Of a stretch of DNA of 64,000 nt, positions 51,015 to 61,282 are shown piece after piece. Where the stretch lies: assembly GCA_977006965.1 (NCBI GenBank), contig OZ345370.1, positions 1,178,001 to 1,242,000 on the forward strand, given 5' to 3'. Every line of letters starts with the position of its first letter. The first letter of the stretch is position 1. The notes beneath the pieces were generated by a model. It was not told where the DNA came from, ran no database searches, and saw nothing but the letters and a program-made list of their open reading frames with translations. The translations under genes were made by a program, and so were the position numbers. This DNA is from Phymatolithon calcareum (Eukaryota; Rhodophyta; Florideophyceae; Hapalidiales).

Positions 51015-51752
51015 TTACTCAATTTTCCTCTGTGGGTCAGGATTCAAAGCCAAAAGATTTGCAACAAGTTCCACGGTATCGCCACCGCTGGATCGAACGC
51101 CAAATCCAAAAGATTTGAGTTCCTCGATATAGGCCTTAGACTCCTTGCCCACAACAGCTTGAATGCTCTGACAATCAGTCGACTTTAACTTTTTCATCGC
51201 TCCGAGAATTAGTTTCTGCTTGACACCTTCAGCATCAGGCATATCCTTGTCCACCTTGGTCACAATCAGCTCCGCGGACTTGACAAACCCGCTTGAGGGC
51301 CCAACATCAGCATCCTTGACTTTGGCCGTGACATCGACGAGAGCGACACCAAAAATTCGCGGTTTATACCCCTCTCCTTCCTTCGTGCCCTTGATTGTAC
51401 CCTCGCATATCATGCTACACATCTCGCTGTCCTCCACGAACGCCTGCACTAAGCTTTGCGGCAAAGTACCGATGATAGCAGTCGCTGCCTCCACGTCCTC
51501 CCATCTTGCGCTGCGCAATTTCCACACCGGCTTTCCTTTGATATCGGTCGCAAATACGACTGGTGCCACCTTTTTGGCTTTGCCACCCTTCTTCGTCGTC
51601 TGCATTGAGATCCTTGCATGCTGCACCGGTCGCCGCAGTGGCTGTGACGCTGGAAGACGCGCTCCAAGCCGAAATGGGGAGAAAACGCTCACCGCAAATC
51701 CGGGGACTTTGCTGTTCATGGTGATTGACATGAGTTTGAAGAGATCAATCAA
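51015..51752 (-). CDS. GNAT-fold-like protein with plastid-type leader
   Basis: A 245-residue protein in one exon. The first 65 residues are basic, Ser/Ala-rich and end in a KKGGKAKK stretch. A start at Met12 (MNSKVPGFAVSVFSP) would give a cleaner transit peptide. The rest resembles a GCN5-type acetyltransferase: WKLRSARWEDVEAATAIIG as the first strand and helix, FVKSAELIVTKVDKDM as the central strand, LILGAMKKLKSTDCQSIQAVV, then KAYIEELKSFGF, the usual end of the fold. The acetyl-CoA pyrophosphate loop is not canonical (GVKQKL), so activity is uncertain. The family assignment is by pattern only. Confidence 0.5.
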   Translation of the reverse strand: MIDLFKLMSITMNSKVPGFAVSVFSPFRLGARLPASQPLRRPVQHARISMQTTKKGGKAKKVAPVVFATDIKGKPVWKLRSARWEDVEAATAIIGTLPQSLVQAFVEDSEMCSMICEGTIKGTKEGEGYKPRIFGVALVDVTAKVKDADVGPSSGFVKSAELIVTKVDKDMPDAEGVKQKLILGAMKKLKSTDCQSIQAVVGKESKAYIEELKSFGFGVRSSGGDTVELVANLLALNPDPQRKIE

Positions 51753-52081
51753 GGATGTTTCTGTCTTTTCGAGGAGTTCACTCTGCGCGTTGCCAACGAG
51801 TCTTCCTCTGCATTTAGGCGATGAGGCTGAGATGTACTGAATTTTTTTAGAAAAATTACGATCTCCGTAACGTCTCGATATGCTACTGTAACGATATCAT
51901 ACCTATTGATCGGATGATGATCACGAGTGCACCGAAGGCCGCCGCGCGATGTCCTGTGAAGTGCTGGAGCGTACCATCTCTCAAAGTGTGTTCTGTGTTC
52001 ACACATGCAGAAACAGGTCTACATCCTGCGACCAAGCCACACCCACGAACGACCTGCTTGCACATCGTAGTCAGCACTAAC
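51753..52081. promoter_or_regulatory. Divergent promoter region
   Basis: About 330 bp between the divergent GNAT-like and SAC3-like start codons. The open frame upstream of the SAC3-like ATG (51914-52081) has no protein-like features. Confidence 0.35.
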
Positions 52082-54070
52082 ATGGCGAATCAGTCTAGCA
52101 GGTCTGGAGGGAGGTACTTCGATATTCCACCCGAAAACAACAGGTCCGACGAGCATGGCTCAGGCTCTCGACGTGACAGAAATGAGCACAGGAATCATCA
52201 GAATGACGGAAACAGCGATTGGTGGAACCGAAGTCATAGGAGATCCCTCAATGCGCATGCGCGCTACTACACTCCGAAAAGGCGACACTCTAGCACGCAA
52301 TACGATGAGACCGGCGTAGGCCGCAAAAGAGTAAGAGGCGGTCGTATTGCTAAGGTTTCGAAAGTGCGCGCTCCGGACCCGAATCTCTTTTGCGAATCAT
52401 GTGAGTACTACCTCGCTGACGAAAACGCGAAAGCCGCGCATGACAAGAGCAAACTGCATTACAAGAAGCTGGAAGAAATCCGGGAAAATAGCTGGAAAGA
52501 GGAGTTTGCTGAAGAGTTGCTTGTACAGGAGCAAGGGCGAAACTTCAAACTGCAAGAGTTCAGGGATACTTTGGAAAAGAAAGATGTGGAAGTTTTCAAG
52601 TGGTACGAAAAAGCATTGAATGACAAGAGGAAGCCAGAGATGTACGTTCAGTGGTGTAAGAGGTCCTTGGAGCAAGCTGCAAAGAACACCGGCATTTCAT
52701 CGGAAGAGCGTCAAAGATTCTTGCGCGCAGTGCATCTGGAAATCATGCACTTTACAGCCCACAAGTATGACGACGGGACTTGGTTGCTTCAAAATTGGAA
52801 CTCCTTGCCACTGGCTACTGGGAAGAGGTACTTGGATACCAAACTGCCGAAGCCACACAAGGAGCTGGTTGTCCCAGATGTCCAGGTGCAAGAGGTTGCG
52901 ATAGCTGCTCCGGCGTTTCTCAACATTCCTGCTGAAAGCACCAATAACAGTTTTGTCCTAGTTCCAGAAGAGGAAGAGGTTGCGAGTATGGAGATTGAAG
53001 AAACGAACAGTGTTCAAAATGGAAACGAGGCAGCAAGAGAGGAGGATGTGCAAGAGAAACCCCCTCTTGTTACTGTGACCCCTACCTGGCGCTTGTCCAA
53101 GTGTGCAGAGAAGATAGTGTGGGCAAATCAGGTATACGATCCTAGCGCAATCGTTTCTCGTTTCGCGTCCAGGTATCCGAGGGATTGTGCTCATAAGAAG
53201 AAAGATGCAAATGCTCACGAGGTGTTGGTTGAGGAGGTGAAGACTTTGAGGAATCAATTCACCACTGAATCGTACGGATGCAGTGCGCAATTTGACAAGG
53301 ACGTAAATTCCTTGATTGAGAAGTTAGAGGTGTCCGGGAAGCACAGCAGACAACTTCAAATCTGTTTCGAAATGCTGGTTCGAAATGCGATTAATACTTT
53401 TCAGTTCGGGCGGCTTGTTCAGCCGCTGGCTAGATTGATGGAATTATTTTGCGAAGCCTTGTTTCTCGACACGCCGCGCAAGGAATATGTTGGTTATTGG
53501 GTGATATCGTTGCTTATGCTTGCCGGAAAAACCACGTCTAAGGAGGCCAATGTCTCATTGGAATGCAAGCTGCGTCAACTTCCGTCTAAGTTTCTCAAAT
53601 TTGAATCTGTCAAGCTTGGCTTGGCTGTGCTTCGTGCTCTTGTCAGCAACAATCATGCTGCCTTCTTTAGGTTATACTCCCATAGTCCTGTGCATTTGGA
53701 TACCGCGCAGAGGAGTCGCTATATCATGCAATTGTTTATTCCCATCGTGAGAAAACGCGCACTTCTGACGTTCGGTTCTTCAGCACCGACCCGGGGCAAT
53801 TTGGTTTTCCAACATCCAGGCGCAGTACCTCTATCACTTGTGGTGCAGGATTTGAAGTGGCTTAAGAGTGATCCGGGAGAGGAGACGTGGAACGTAGATG
53901 AGGCCAAGCAACAAGCTGAGCTTCTGGGAATCTACATTCGACAAGATGACGATGGGACCTATACCCTTGTGCCGACTCGAGTCTCGCCCGTTGTCAAGCC
54001 TCACCCCAACATCGACTGTGCCACTATCTTTGGATATATCTGGTCGAAAAATCTTATCCGATTGAATTGA
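52082..54070 (+). CDS. SAC3/GANP-domain protein, LENG8/THP3-like
   Basis: A 662-residue nuclear protein. The start is placed at MANQSSRSGGRYFD (52082); the open frame extends 56 codons further up without support. Residues 1-100 are charged and basic (KRRHSSTQ, GRKRVRGGR). A matrin/U1-type zinc finger FCESCEYYLADENAKAAHDKSKLHYKKL lies at about 102-129. The second half has the helical SAC3/GANP fold: SIVSRFASRYPRD-like AIVSRFASRYPRD, LRNQFTTESYG, LQICFEMLVRNAINTFQFGRL, VGYWVISLLMLAGK. The C-terminal winged part ends near CATIFGYIWSKNLIRLN. Relatives act in mRNA export and spliceosome-coupled transcription. Single exon. Confidence 0.75.
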   Translation: MANQSSRSGGRYFDIPPENNRSDEHGSGSRRDRNEHRNHQNDGNSDWWNRSHRRSLNAHARYYTPKRRHSSTQYDETGVGRKRVRGGRIAKVSKVRAPDPNLFCESCEYYLADENAKAAHDKSKLHYKKLEEIRENSWKEEFAEELLVQEQGRNFKLQEFRDTLEKKDVEVFKWYEKALNDKRKPEMYVQWCKRSLEQAAKNTGISSEERQRFLRAVHLEIMHFTAHKYDDGTWLLQNWNSLPLATGKRYLDTKLPKPHKELVVPDVQVQEVAIAAPAFLNIPAESTNNSFVLVPEEEEVASMEIEETNSVQNGNEAAREEDVQEKPPLVTVTPTWRLSKCAEKIVWANQVYDPSAIVSRFASRYPRDCAHKKKDANAHEVLVEEVKTLRNQFTTESYGCSAQFDKDVNSLIEKLEVSGKHSRQLQICFEMLVRNAINTFQFGRLVQPLARLMELFCEALFLDTPRKEYVGYWVISLLMLAGKTTSKEANVSLECKLRQLPSKFLKFESVKLGLAVLRALVSNNHAAFFRLYSHSPVHLDTAQRSRYIMQLFIPIVRKRALLTFGSSAPTRGNLVFQHPGAVPLSLVVQDLKWLKSDPGEETWNVDEAKQQAELLGIYIRQDDDGTYTLVPTRVSPVVKPHPNIDCATIFGYIWSKNLIRLN

Positions 54071-54696
54071 AAGTCGTAGATATAGTGGTGTGATAGCAAC
54101 CTGCGTATAAGGCCTGCAACTCTGTTCCTCTAAAGCGCATTGGTCGTCCGGACGCCCTCCTAACTCACCGTAAACTGAGCAATAGCTTATCAATGACGAC
54201 GACTGTGCACAACTGCTGTCAAGCGCAAAATCCGCTAGGAAACACATATGAAGCAAAGTTTCAACAACGACGATACTGTGCCCTCACACATACAGTACAG
54301 TACGTGAATTTAATTCTGCGCAATATATCGGTCTTCGTCTGGTAGCCGTCATATCCTGTATTGTTGCCGAGTGCCATCCGGCAAGCAAAAGAGTACCCTA
54401 TGCCCAAGAACGCGATTATGCAACGCGGCTTTTTTGTAAATTTGTGATGATGGTCTTCTTGCCCAACAGTATATCCAAGGCCATATGTTCTCATTGATTG
54501 CAAATCCGAGAAGTAAGATATGGTTTCCACAGACTGCGTTGAGGGGCGGAGCGGACAAATGTAGCAAACTTCTCTCGTCGACTTTATACATTACAGCCAA
54601 CACGTAAACAAGAGGAAATTCTGCACTATGGCCAGACCGTCCCTGGTGGCATAATATATCCTGTCGGCTTTCTCGGCATTCCCAAAAGTCATTGTT
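54071..54696. other. Convergent intergenic region
   Basis: 3' region of the SAC3-like and DUF1995 genes. A TACAGTACAGTAC run is at 54291-54303. No gene recognised. Confidence 0.4.
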
Positions 54697-55748
54697 CTAC
54701 AAGTTTGGATAAGACTTGAAGAACCAAAAAATGCCGGAAACCGCGACAGCCAAGATGCCCACAGTTGTCAAGTACTGTTCGTCCTGAATACCACCACTGT
54801 CATCTGTAGTTTTCGCAGTTGACGGTATTATGATCGGTGCATTCTCTATTGCCGCTGTGATGGCAGAACGATCAGGTTGAGATTCAAACTGAGCAACGTT
54901 TAAATAGTCACCATTTCGCAGAGAGAAAACAGTCCATGGATGTCCAAAAGAGAACAAAAGCGCACCTTTCTCAACCGGTATCAACTTTGGTCTCTTGATG
55001 ACAAACTGAAATTGGGTCACGTCGTGCAAAAACAACACATATTTCACAAAGTTAGTTCTCCGAAAGCACGCGACCAAATTTGCACAAATAATAACAATCT
55101 CCATGAAACACATACAAGATTACGAAAGTACAAAACGTGTTTAAAGTCCTTCAAGAACTCCTCCCGACGATTAACTTCCCGCATGCCAAGCGCAGAGCGA
55201 TCCGCCGAGAAGTCCGGGTTGAGCAGTATCCAAGTCGCATCCGGCTCTTCGTTTACAAGTTCCATAATATCATTAATAACTGGATTCCCCCTTGCATTCA
55301 CGGGATTGACAACAATATTGCAACCATCACTATCTGCCAGACGCGACACGCCCTTCGCGCCACGGTCACGTGAATAATACGATGCAATGGTGACATGTTC
55401 CGGCAAATCAGCCTCCCGTTTGTACACAGCTTTCGCTGATGCCGCCGTTCCCTCAGACTTGAACAATAGTGCCACACGCGATGCATCGCGAAGTGTCTCG
55501 GCTTCCAACACAAGTGCTCGTACAAGCATCAGCAGTAATTGCTCGTTGTACGGGAAGGAATCCTCCAGACCGGGATTAAGTCCGGGCACGAGCGCACCGA
55601 GTTGCATTCGTCGCACATTGGATGCGCATGCGGCGTCTATTGACCGCGCGCCGAGTTGCACTACTTCGTTCAGGTTTCGAGGGACGCATGAGGATATGCG
55701 CATTCGCGACGGGGGACGGGAGCAAAAAGCATTTGCAAATGATAGCAT
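54697..55748 (-). CDS. DUF1995 family plastid protein with C-terminal anchor
   Basis: Two exons. Exon 1 (55748-55116) encodes an Arg/Ser-rich leader (MLSFANAFCSRPPSRMRISS), then the DUF1995 region with VVQLGARSIDAACASNVRRMQLG, NIVVNPVNARGNPVINDIMELV and ATWILLNPDFSADRSALGMREVNRREEFLKDFKHVLYFRNL. It ends in GTATGT. The intron (55115-55006, 110 nt, branch ACTAAC) ends CAG. Exon 2 (55005-54697) starts FVIKRPKLIPVEKGALLFSFGHPWTVF, the expected continuation, and ends in a membrane helix (VGILAVAVSGIFWFF). The product is 313 residues. Plant relatives include LPA3, a photosystem II assembly factor; plastid role is inferred. Confidence 0.75.
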
Positions 55749-57071
55749 AATTGTTTAAACCATGTGTTCTTCAGGGAGAGCGAAGTTATGTCGGGCATAA
55801 GTGGTGCAATGTTCACATGGGGATTCATCACCTTCGCAGGATGTCGGAGATTGGGGATCATAACTCAGGAGTCAGGAGTGGATCTGGACCTCAGCTGTCA
55901 TGACAATTGATGGTCTGTACGCCTTTTCCTGTCTGAGGTAGGGAAGTTGTATTGTAATTGGTGGGTAGTAGTGCGTTGGAAGCTGAAAGCCGGTGTCTGG
56001 GCGGGCTACTCTTTGAAGCTGGAAGCGAGAGATGCACTGCTGTACTTGGAGGTTCTGTCGGCCTTATTTGGAAGCTTCCAAGGTGTTTCACATCATGCGA
56101 TCCAATACAGTACAGTATTGTGAAATATCTGGAAAGTTTCCCAGGAGCTGCGCCACGTCACAGTGGTTATCATTTTCCCATCAATGAAAACCGCTGCGAT
56201 GTGGTGCAACTCCCGTAATATCCTGCGTTCCTTCGAGAGGCGGCATGCGTCTAATGCAAAGGGACACGATGGTCCATAGGTATCAGCAGAGGACTTCGAG
56301 CGTCGTTTTGCAGCGTCCCCTTGCTGTAGCGCATTACTCGCAGCCATGGGGTTAATGTCTGTCATCGTTCAGCTGCTTATCGAATTCGATCCTTAACACT
56401 GCCTGACCATGTTTCTGTGTGGGTCTCACTCTTTCTCAAATCTGTCGATGGCATAAGATGATTGCATATATCCGCCCACCCCCCAGTCGGACTTGAGCAC
56501 GTGCCGCTATTGCAGCGCATTAATTATGTCTTTGATTTGAATGATGCAAGTCGACAAATCCATTTTTGTTTTAGTTGTCCCTGAGAAGGCCGAGCTGCAT
56601 AGAAAGTGACGCACCTCCATTGACATACAAGTTTGACTTGACCTAATTTTCTTGACAACAGGATGAGACTGACTGCATCATGAGCTCCCGTGGCTTTTGC
56701 CTAGTGCAGGCAGTACCTACAGTACGGTGCCGTCCATCAAAGGCCAGCATGGCAGCCTGTGTGTCCACAATTGTCGTTGCTACATGCACTACATTTACTT
56801 CAATGGAATCAGTACAGTAGTAGTCAATAGCTATCATATCGTCTCGATTGAACAAGATTTTATGATACCCCGCAGCTTAGCAGCTAACAATCTATTCACT
56901 TCCCCCGCGCCATTTCGCAACCGCACGGTCAGCCCACACCCAGCAACCAGTAGCGCCCTCCCTCCCTCCCTCTTCCCGGCGCGTCGCGTCGAGCGCCGGT
57001 AAAACGCCCCCAGCCCATGGTGGAGGAGTTCCAATCCCTCTCGCCCCAGTGAGGAGCGCACTTGCCGCGCG
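55749..57071. other. Divergent region, no gene
   Basis: About 1.3 kb between the DUF1995 and RING genes. It contains TACAGTAC runs at 56105-56115 and near 56815, and a TGACC-rich stretch, but no supported gene. Confidence 0.35.
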
Positions 57072-58286
57072 ATGAGCTCATCTGCGGAGCTCAATCCTCT
57101 CTTCGCGCCCGTCTCCCCGTCCCCGAGTGCCACAGGCGGTCCGTCACCGCGCACCGCACGTCGTCGCGCAAACGTCTTCCATCGCGAGAGCACCCGTTTG
57201 CGCAGCAATGTTGCCGACCAGGTGCAGCGCGACCTGCTGCCTGCCGGTCGCATGCTGAGTGTGTTTTTAGTTTTATGCGAATTACTAGCTGAGGTGGCCG
57301 TGCTTTTTGCGACATGGGATCAGAAATGCGATCGACCTTTACGATTCTGGGTTGCCGTTCTTATTGTTTTGCAGTCCGGTACGGTGTTTCTAAATTGTCT
57401 CAACATATGGAGTGGTCGTGACGCATTCTCGCCGCATCGTAACGGGTTGTCCGCGTCGGATCCTGATATGTATGACGGGGCGTCATTGCGTTCGGATAGT
57501 TCGCATGGACTTTCTATCGCGATCGGCGCTTCGTCTGGTGCTACTGGCTCTGTTCATATTTCCGTTCCGGCGCCCGACTCTGCGCCGGCTTCCTCGGGCT
57601 CTGCAGGGGCGGAACGTACACATGCGACCACGGATGTACAGGTGCGTGTTGTATCGCACGCGCAAGAAGCGCGTCATGAATCTCCGCGCACGTCATCGTC
57701 ATTTCTGCCCGGTGCCACGGTCGGTGCGCGTGATGCACGTGGTCGTACGGAGTTTGTGGATCATTATGTGCGTGTTGTGAACGCGATCTATTTGATATGG
57801 TATATAATTGGTTCGGTATGGGTGTCCGGCGGAGGGACATGCCACACCACAGCGCCACATCTGTATCGTCTAACTGTGGCGTTGACGATTATCTACTATG
57901 CACTGTTATTCCTGCCGTTGGCCTGCTTCTGTCTCATTGTGTGTTGTCTTCCGTTGTTCATTCTTGTGTACCGGATCATGCTGCCGTATGCAGAGCGTGA
58001 GCGACGGCGTGCTCGCGCTGCTGACCCGTCGTTGGTGCAGAGTTTGAGCGCTGTTTCGTACTCGCCTGCTAATTTCCAGACTTTGACAGGGTCTGACAGT
58101 GTGGAGGATGCGAGCTGCGTCATCTGTTTGTGCGATTATGAACAGGGGGAACAAGTAAGGTTTCTACCGTGTAAGCACCATTTTCATCAGGAGTGTGTTG
58201 ACGTGTGGTTGCAGCTGGATAAGGCTTGCTGCTTATGTAAACAAGACATCGATTCGCAGGGCGGCTCTGCCGCTTCCGCTGTATAG
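57072..58286 (+). CDS. Membrane RING-H2 E3 ubiquitin ligase
   Basis: A 404-residue protein. Four hydrophobic segments are seen: about 60-80 (VFLVLCELLAEVAVLF), 88-110 (FWVAVLIVLQSGTVFLNCL), 235-252 (AIYLIWYIIGSVWVS), and a long one at about 265-300. A Ser/Ala/Pro-rich hydrophilic loop (about 120-225) separates the first and second pairs. The C-terminal RING-H2 (about 348-392) reads CVICLCDYEQGEQVRFLPCKHHFHQECVD then CCLCKQDI, with all eight zinc ligands in C3H2C3 order. It should ubiquitinate membrane or ER-associated targets. Single exon; substrates unknown. Confidence 0.9.
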   Translation: MSSSAELNPLFAPVSPSPSATGGPSPRTARRRANVFHRESTRLRSNVADQVQRDLLPAGRMLSVFLVLCELLAEVAVLFATWDQKCDRPLRFWVAVLIVLQSGTVFLNCLNIWSGRDAFSPHRNGLSASDPDMYDGASLRSDSSHGLSIAIGASSGATGSVHISVPAPDSAPASSGSAGAERTHATTDVQVRVVSHAQEARHESPRTSSSFLPGATVGARDARGRTEFVDHYVRVVNAIYLIWYIIGSVWVSGGGTCHTTAPHLYRLTVALTIIYYALLFLPLACFCLIVCCLPLFILVYRIMLPYAERERRRARAADPSLVQSLSAVSYSPANFQTLTGSDSVEDASCVICLCDYEQGEQVRFLPCKHHFHQECVDVWLQLDKACCLCKQDIDSQGGSAASAV

Positions 58287-58839
58287 AACGATTCCTCTAC
58301 GTCTGGCGCGACGCAGTATTTTCTGCCTGCGTGATTCTGTGCTGCTTTATTTTTTTAAAACGCGAACAAGTTGGCAGCATCGAATGAAAAATGCGATTAG
58401 GACATTTCAATCTTGACGTGTGCGCTGCTACAGTAGTGGCAATGCCGCTCATTCGCCCACTTTGAAGCATTCTTGCTTTTATCGGTGGCACATCTCCGAC
58501 GTGCAGCACGCGTGCTCCAATCATGGTATGGCAGGTCTACTCAGTGGAGGATCAAGATTAGATCTCTGTCTGTCCGGGCAGAGAGGAGAACGCATGCACG
58601 CAGGATCGGAGCTAGGTCGTTTACAGAAAACTTAAAATATTCGTTGTAAATTGAGAGCAAAATCGCACTGAACAGCATTTAATCCGTCCGAATGTGCAGA
58701 TAAAAATGTGTCACCTAACAGTGAATGGCACTTGTAAGCGTTTGTTCGCATAAAAGAGTCACCCTCTACAGATGATTTATCTACACAATACTGTAACAGC
58801 ATAAGTCGCGGGCCAGAACATGTCGGTCGGGACAGTCAG
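58287..58839. other. Convergent intergenic region
   Basis: Between the RING gene and the acyltransferase, both ending here. Nothing recognised. Confidence 0.4.
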
Positions 58840-59913
58840 TCACATGGTAAGTTTAAGTCCTGGCTTGAGATTATCACCGCGAAGAAGAGCCAAATACTCA
58901 GCCTTATCCATAAAATTAGAGTCGCACAGATGCATTCGTTTCTCCCCTTCGAGAAAGTCGGAATACTCGTGCATCATGTTCCGTACATTATCAGCGTACA
59001 ACCGCGGGTTCTCCCTCTCTTCAGCGGTCGGATAATACACAGGAAGTCTGTAATAATGCACCGAATTCCACGGTTGACTCACGAGTCCCCACACATAAGC
59101 TGGGGTTCGAATAGCCTCCAAAGTCGGCGAGAACCATCGATACGGATATCGCAACAACACCGGCAAAACTGGAGTGCCTGCCACAAAGGCGCCTGTACGA
59201 AAGCGAAGCATATAACGCCCATTGGTGGTAGTGCCTTCGGGGAATATACACACCGGTGGGATATTACTGTCCGGTTCCACTGCCAATTTCTGTCGCTCGA
59301 TGATGGCTGCCGTTGTATTGCGCGCACCTGCATCATGTCTGTCGATGTAGAACGAGTGCTGCGCGGCACCAACACGTCCCACAAATGGAATGGAGGCAAC
59401 GGCCATCTTGGCCACAAATGCAGGGGCAAACATGTAGGCTAGAAGACAGGGATCGCCGACTCCGACATGATTGGTAACTATTGTAGCTCCGCGCACTTGA
59501 GTTGCATCATAGTTTGGATGATCGGTGCCATGCACGCGCCAAAAGCCTAGTGAGAGAAGTATTGTGCGGGCGAGGAGACGCGTTGCAAAGACACAGATCG
59601 CACGACGCCAAGCAGGTAGATGAGTGACGGAATAGTCGTGTAAAATCTTCTTGTTCACAGGCGGTCCGAATACTCTCACGAGTATCCATGATATTGGGGC
59701 GACGAGAAGGAAAATTAGTATACGTAGCGGAACGAGCACGAACAAAAGTGGGACGCGCAGCAGCAGCGGCGGTTGTGGGGGCGATGGCGATCGTCGAAAA
59801 GGGTCGAACGATGGATGCGACACTGGGTGCATGAGACGACCATGCTCGGCGATGAAGGCAGCATCTTTTTCTGACTGCATGGGCGCATCGTCATTGCGAG
59901 GAGCGTCTTCCAT
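58840..59913 (-). CDS. PlsC-type lysophospholipid acyltransferase
   Basis: A 357-residue membrane acyltransferase likely acting in the ER on lysophospholipids (LPCAT/LPEAT group). One or two N-terminal hydrophobic segments lie at about 50-80. The catalytic H-x4-D motif is NHVGVGDP (H149, D154). The PlsC block III is CIFPEGTTTNGRYMLRFRTGAF (FPEG at 224-227). Further on, VLPVLLRYPYRW and the region around LYADNVRNMMHEYSDFLEGEKR complete the fold. No EF-hands, unlike animal LPCAT1/2. Single exon. The exact acyl acceptor cannot be read from the sequence. Confidence 0.85.
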   Translation of the reverse strand: MEDAPRNDDAPMQSEKDAAFIAEHGRLMHPVSHPSFDPFRRSPSPPQPPLLLRVPLLFVLVPLRILIFLLVAPISWILVRVFGPPVNKKILHDYSVTHLPAWRRAICVFATRLLARTILLSLGFWRVHGTDHPNYDATQVRGATIVTNHVGVGDPCLLAYMFAPAFVAKMAVASIPFVGRVGAAQHSFYIDRHDAGARNTTAAIIERQKLAVEPDSNIPPVCIFPEGTTTNGRYMLRFRTGAFVAGTPVLPVLLRYPYRWFSPTLEAIRTPAYVWGLVSQPWNSVHYYRLPVYYPTAEERENPRLYADNVRNMMHEYSDFLEGEKRMHLCDSNFMDKAEYLALLRGDNLKPGLKLTM

Positions 59914-60220
59914 CTGGGAGAGCGGATGCGCAACAAATCAATCACCCGACCGAAGAAGATGACTGAACAGTTGGTTGACGTGAAAGAGGGCATGCGTGTC
60001 AGATTATTGTGCTCATCTTGCGGAAAGTATGCATCATACATGATTCACCCTACTGTTTTTATTTGAAAAATACATTTTCAAGGTATGATACGGCAGCCAG
60101 AGTAAGGCACGGATGCACAGTCCACATTTTCGTGCTCGATCGATCGAAGACCAGCCGAAAGGCGACTAGACGAGCGTGAATTACATCGATCTTCTGGTAC
60201 AATATGATTTCCATTGCACC

Positions 60221-61282
60221 TCAAAACAGCTTGCGCACCTGCTCCAGCGCTAGAAACCTGCAAGATAAAACGAAACAACCAACGTGTGCGCGAAACAAAA
60301 GCACGAACGAAAGAACAAACAATTTGTCAGCACTCCACATCAACCAACGGTCACCACATAGTGACCAACGAAAGCCCCAAAACGACACCCAAACAAATAC
60401 GTACATCGCAACCGTATGTCCACCACATCTTGCAAAGTACGGCACAAATCCCTTCCACAAATTGCGCACCCCCTCTTCCGTCGCAATTTTCCCCATAGCC
60501 TGCACAATATTCCTATACGGTCTACTCCCATCCTTCGCAACTCTCTGATTCTGAAACCTCGTCTTCGCCAAATCAATCGGCAGTGTCGCCAACGAATAGA
60601 AATACCCACTCGTAACCGACGCACAAAGATGCAACCCCACCCCATCCGTCATCCCCAATCGTTTAACATAACTCTCCTTCGCCTGATCGTACACCGCCAA
60701 CTGCACACAATTCGCCACCATACTCCTCGCAATAGTCGGAGTAGCCCCACTCCAAAGTCCCTTAACCCCCTCCTCCCTCGCCACTCTCACCAGCGCATCA
60801 CCAATATGTCGATATCCACGTCGCACATCAGCCGCCGCCGATCCGTCAGCATACATCCGAACCTGACATACCTCCACCGGCGTGCTGATTGCCGACGCCG
60901 TACCGCCGGCCACCAGTCCGAGAAACAACTTCTGCTGCAATGTGGGCGGCCCGTCCGCGGCGTAGCGTTCACGTAATGAGGAGTAGAGGCCGAGACGTAG
61001 CGTGGTGTATGTCACCTGCCGTGTTAGCGCCGCGGAGAGACCGGAATATAATCCTGCTGCACCCTCGGTGGAGGCGACGCGACGAAAGGCATCCCAGGGT
61101 CCGGCGTATTGGATGGCGGTGCCGGACGCATTGGCAACTTGTAGACGGACCTTGATCACGTCGGCGGGATGGATACAGAGCCAACCGAGAACACCGGCGA
61201 GTCCGCCGCGTGCAAAGGGGAGCAATCGTGACTCTAGCGTTTTCGGCTTCTCGATTGGTTTTGCAGGTTGGGTTGATGCCAT
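60221..61282 (-). CDS. Mitochondrial carrier, 2-oxoglutarate/malate type
   Basis: A six-helix inner-membrane carrier with three repeats. Their P-x-D/E-x2-K-like signatures are HPADVIKVRLQ (repeat 1), TPVEVCQVRM (repeat 2) and LPIDLAKTRFQNQ (repeat 3). The RMYADG and RFQNQ features match the oxoglutarate/malate carrier group, which exchanges dicarboxylates across the inner membrane. Exon 1 (61282-60405) ends GGHTVA plus AT, then GTACGT. The intron (60404-60258, 147 nt, branch GCTGACA) ends CAG. Exon 2 (60257-60221, 37 nt) gives M, then FLALEQVRKLF and stop, matching the family's HTV...FLEQ end. The product is 304 residues. Read unspliced, the frame would carry 50 unlike residues. Confidence 0.88.
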   Translation of the reverse strand: MASTQPAKPIEKPKTLESRLLPFARGGLAGVLGWLCIHPADVIKVRLQVANASGTAIQYAGPWDAFRRVASTEGAAGLYSGLSAALTRQVTYTTLRLGLYSSLRERYAADGPPTLQQKLFLGLVAGGTASAISTPVEVCQVRMYADGSAAADVRRGYRHIGDALVRVAREEGVKGLWSGATPTIARSMVANCVQLAVYDQAKESYVKRLGMTDGVGLHLCASVTSGYFYSLATLPIDLAKTRFQNQRVAKDGSRPYRNIVQAMGKIATEEGVRNLWKGFVPYFARCGGHTVAMYVFVWVSFWGFRWSLCGDRWLMWSADKLFVLSFVLLFRAHVGCFVLSCRFLALEQVRKLF

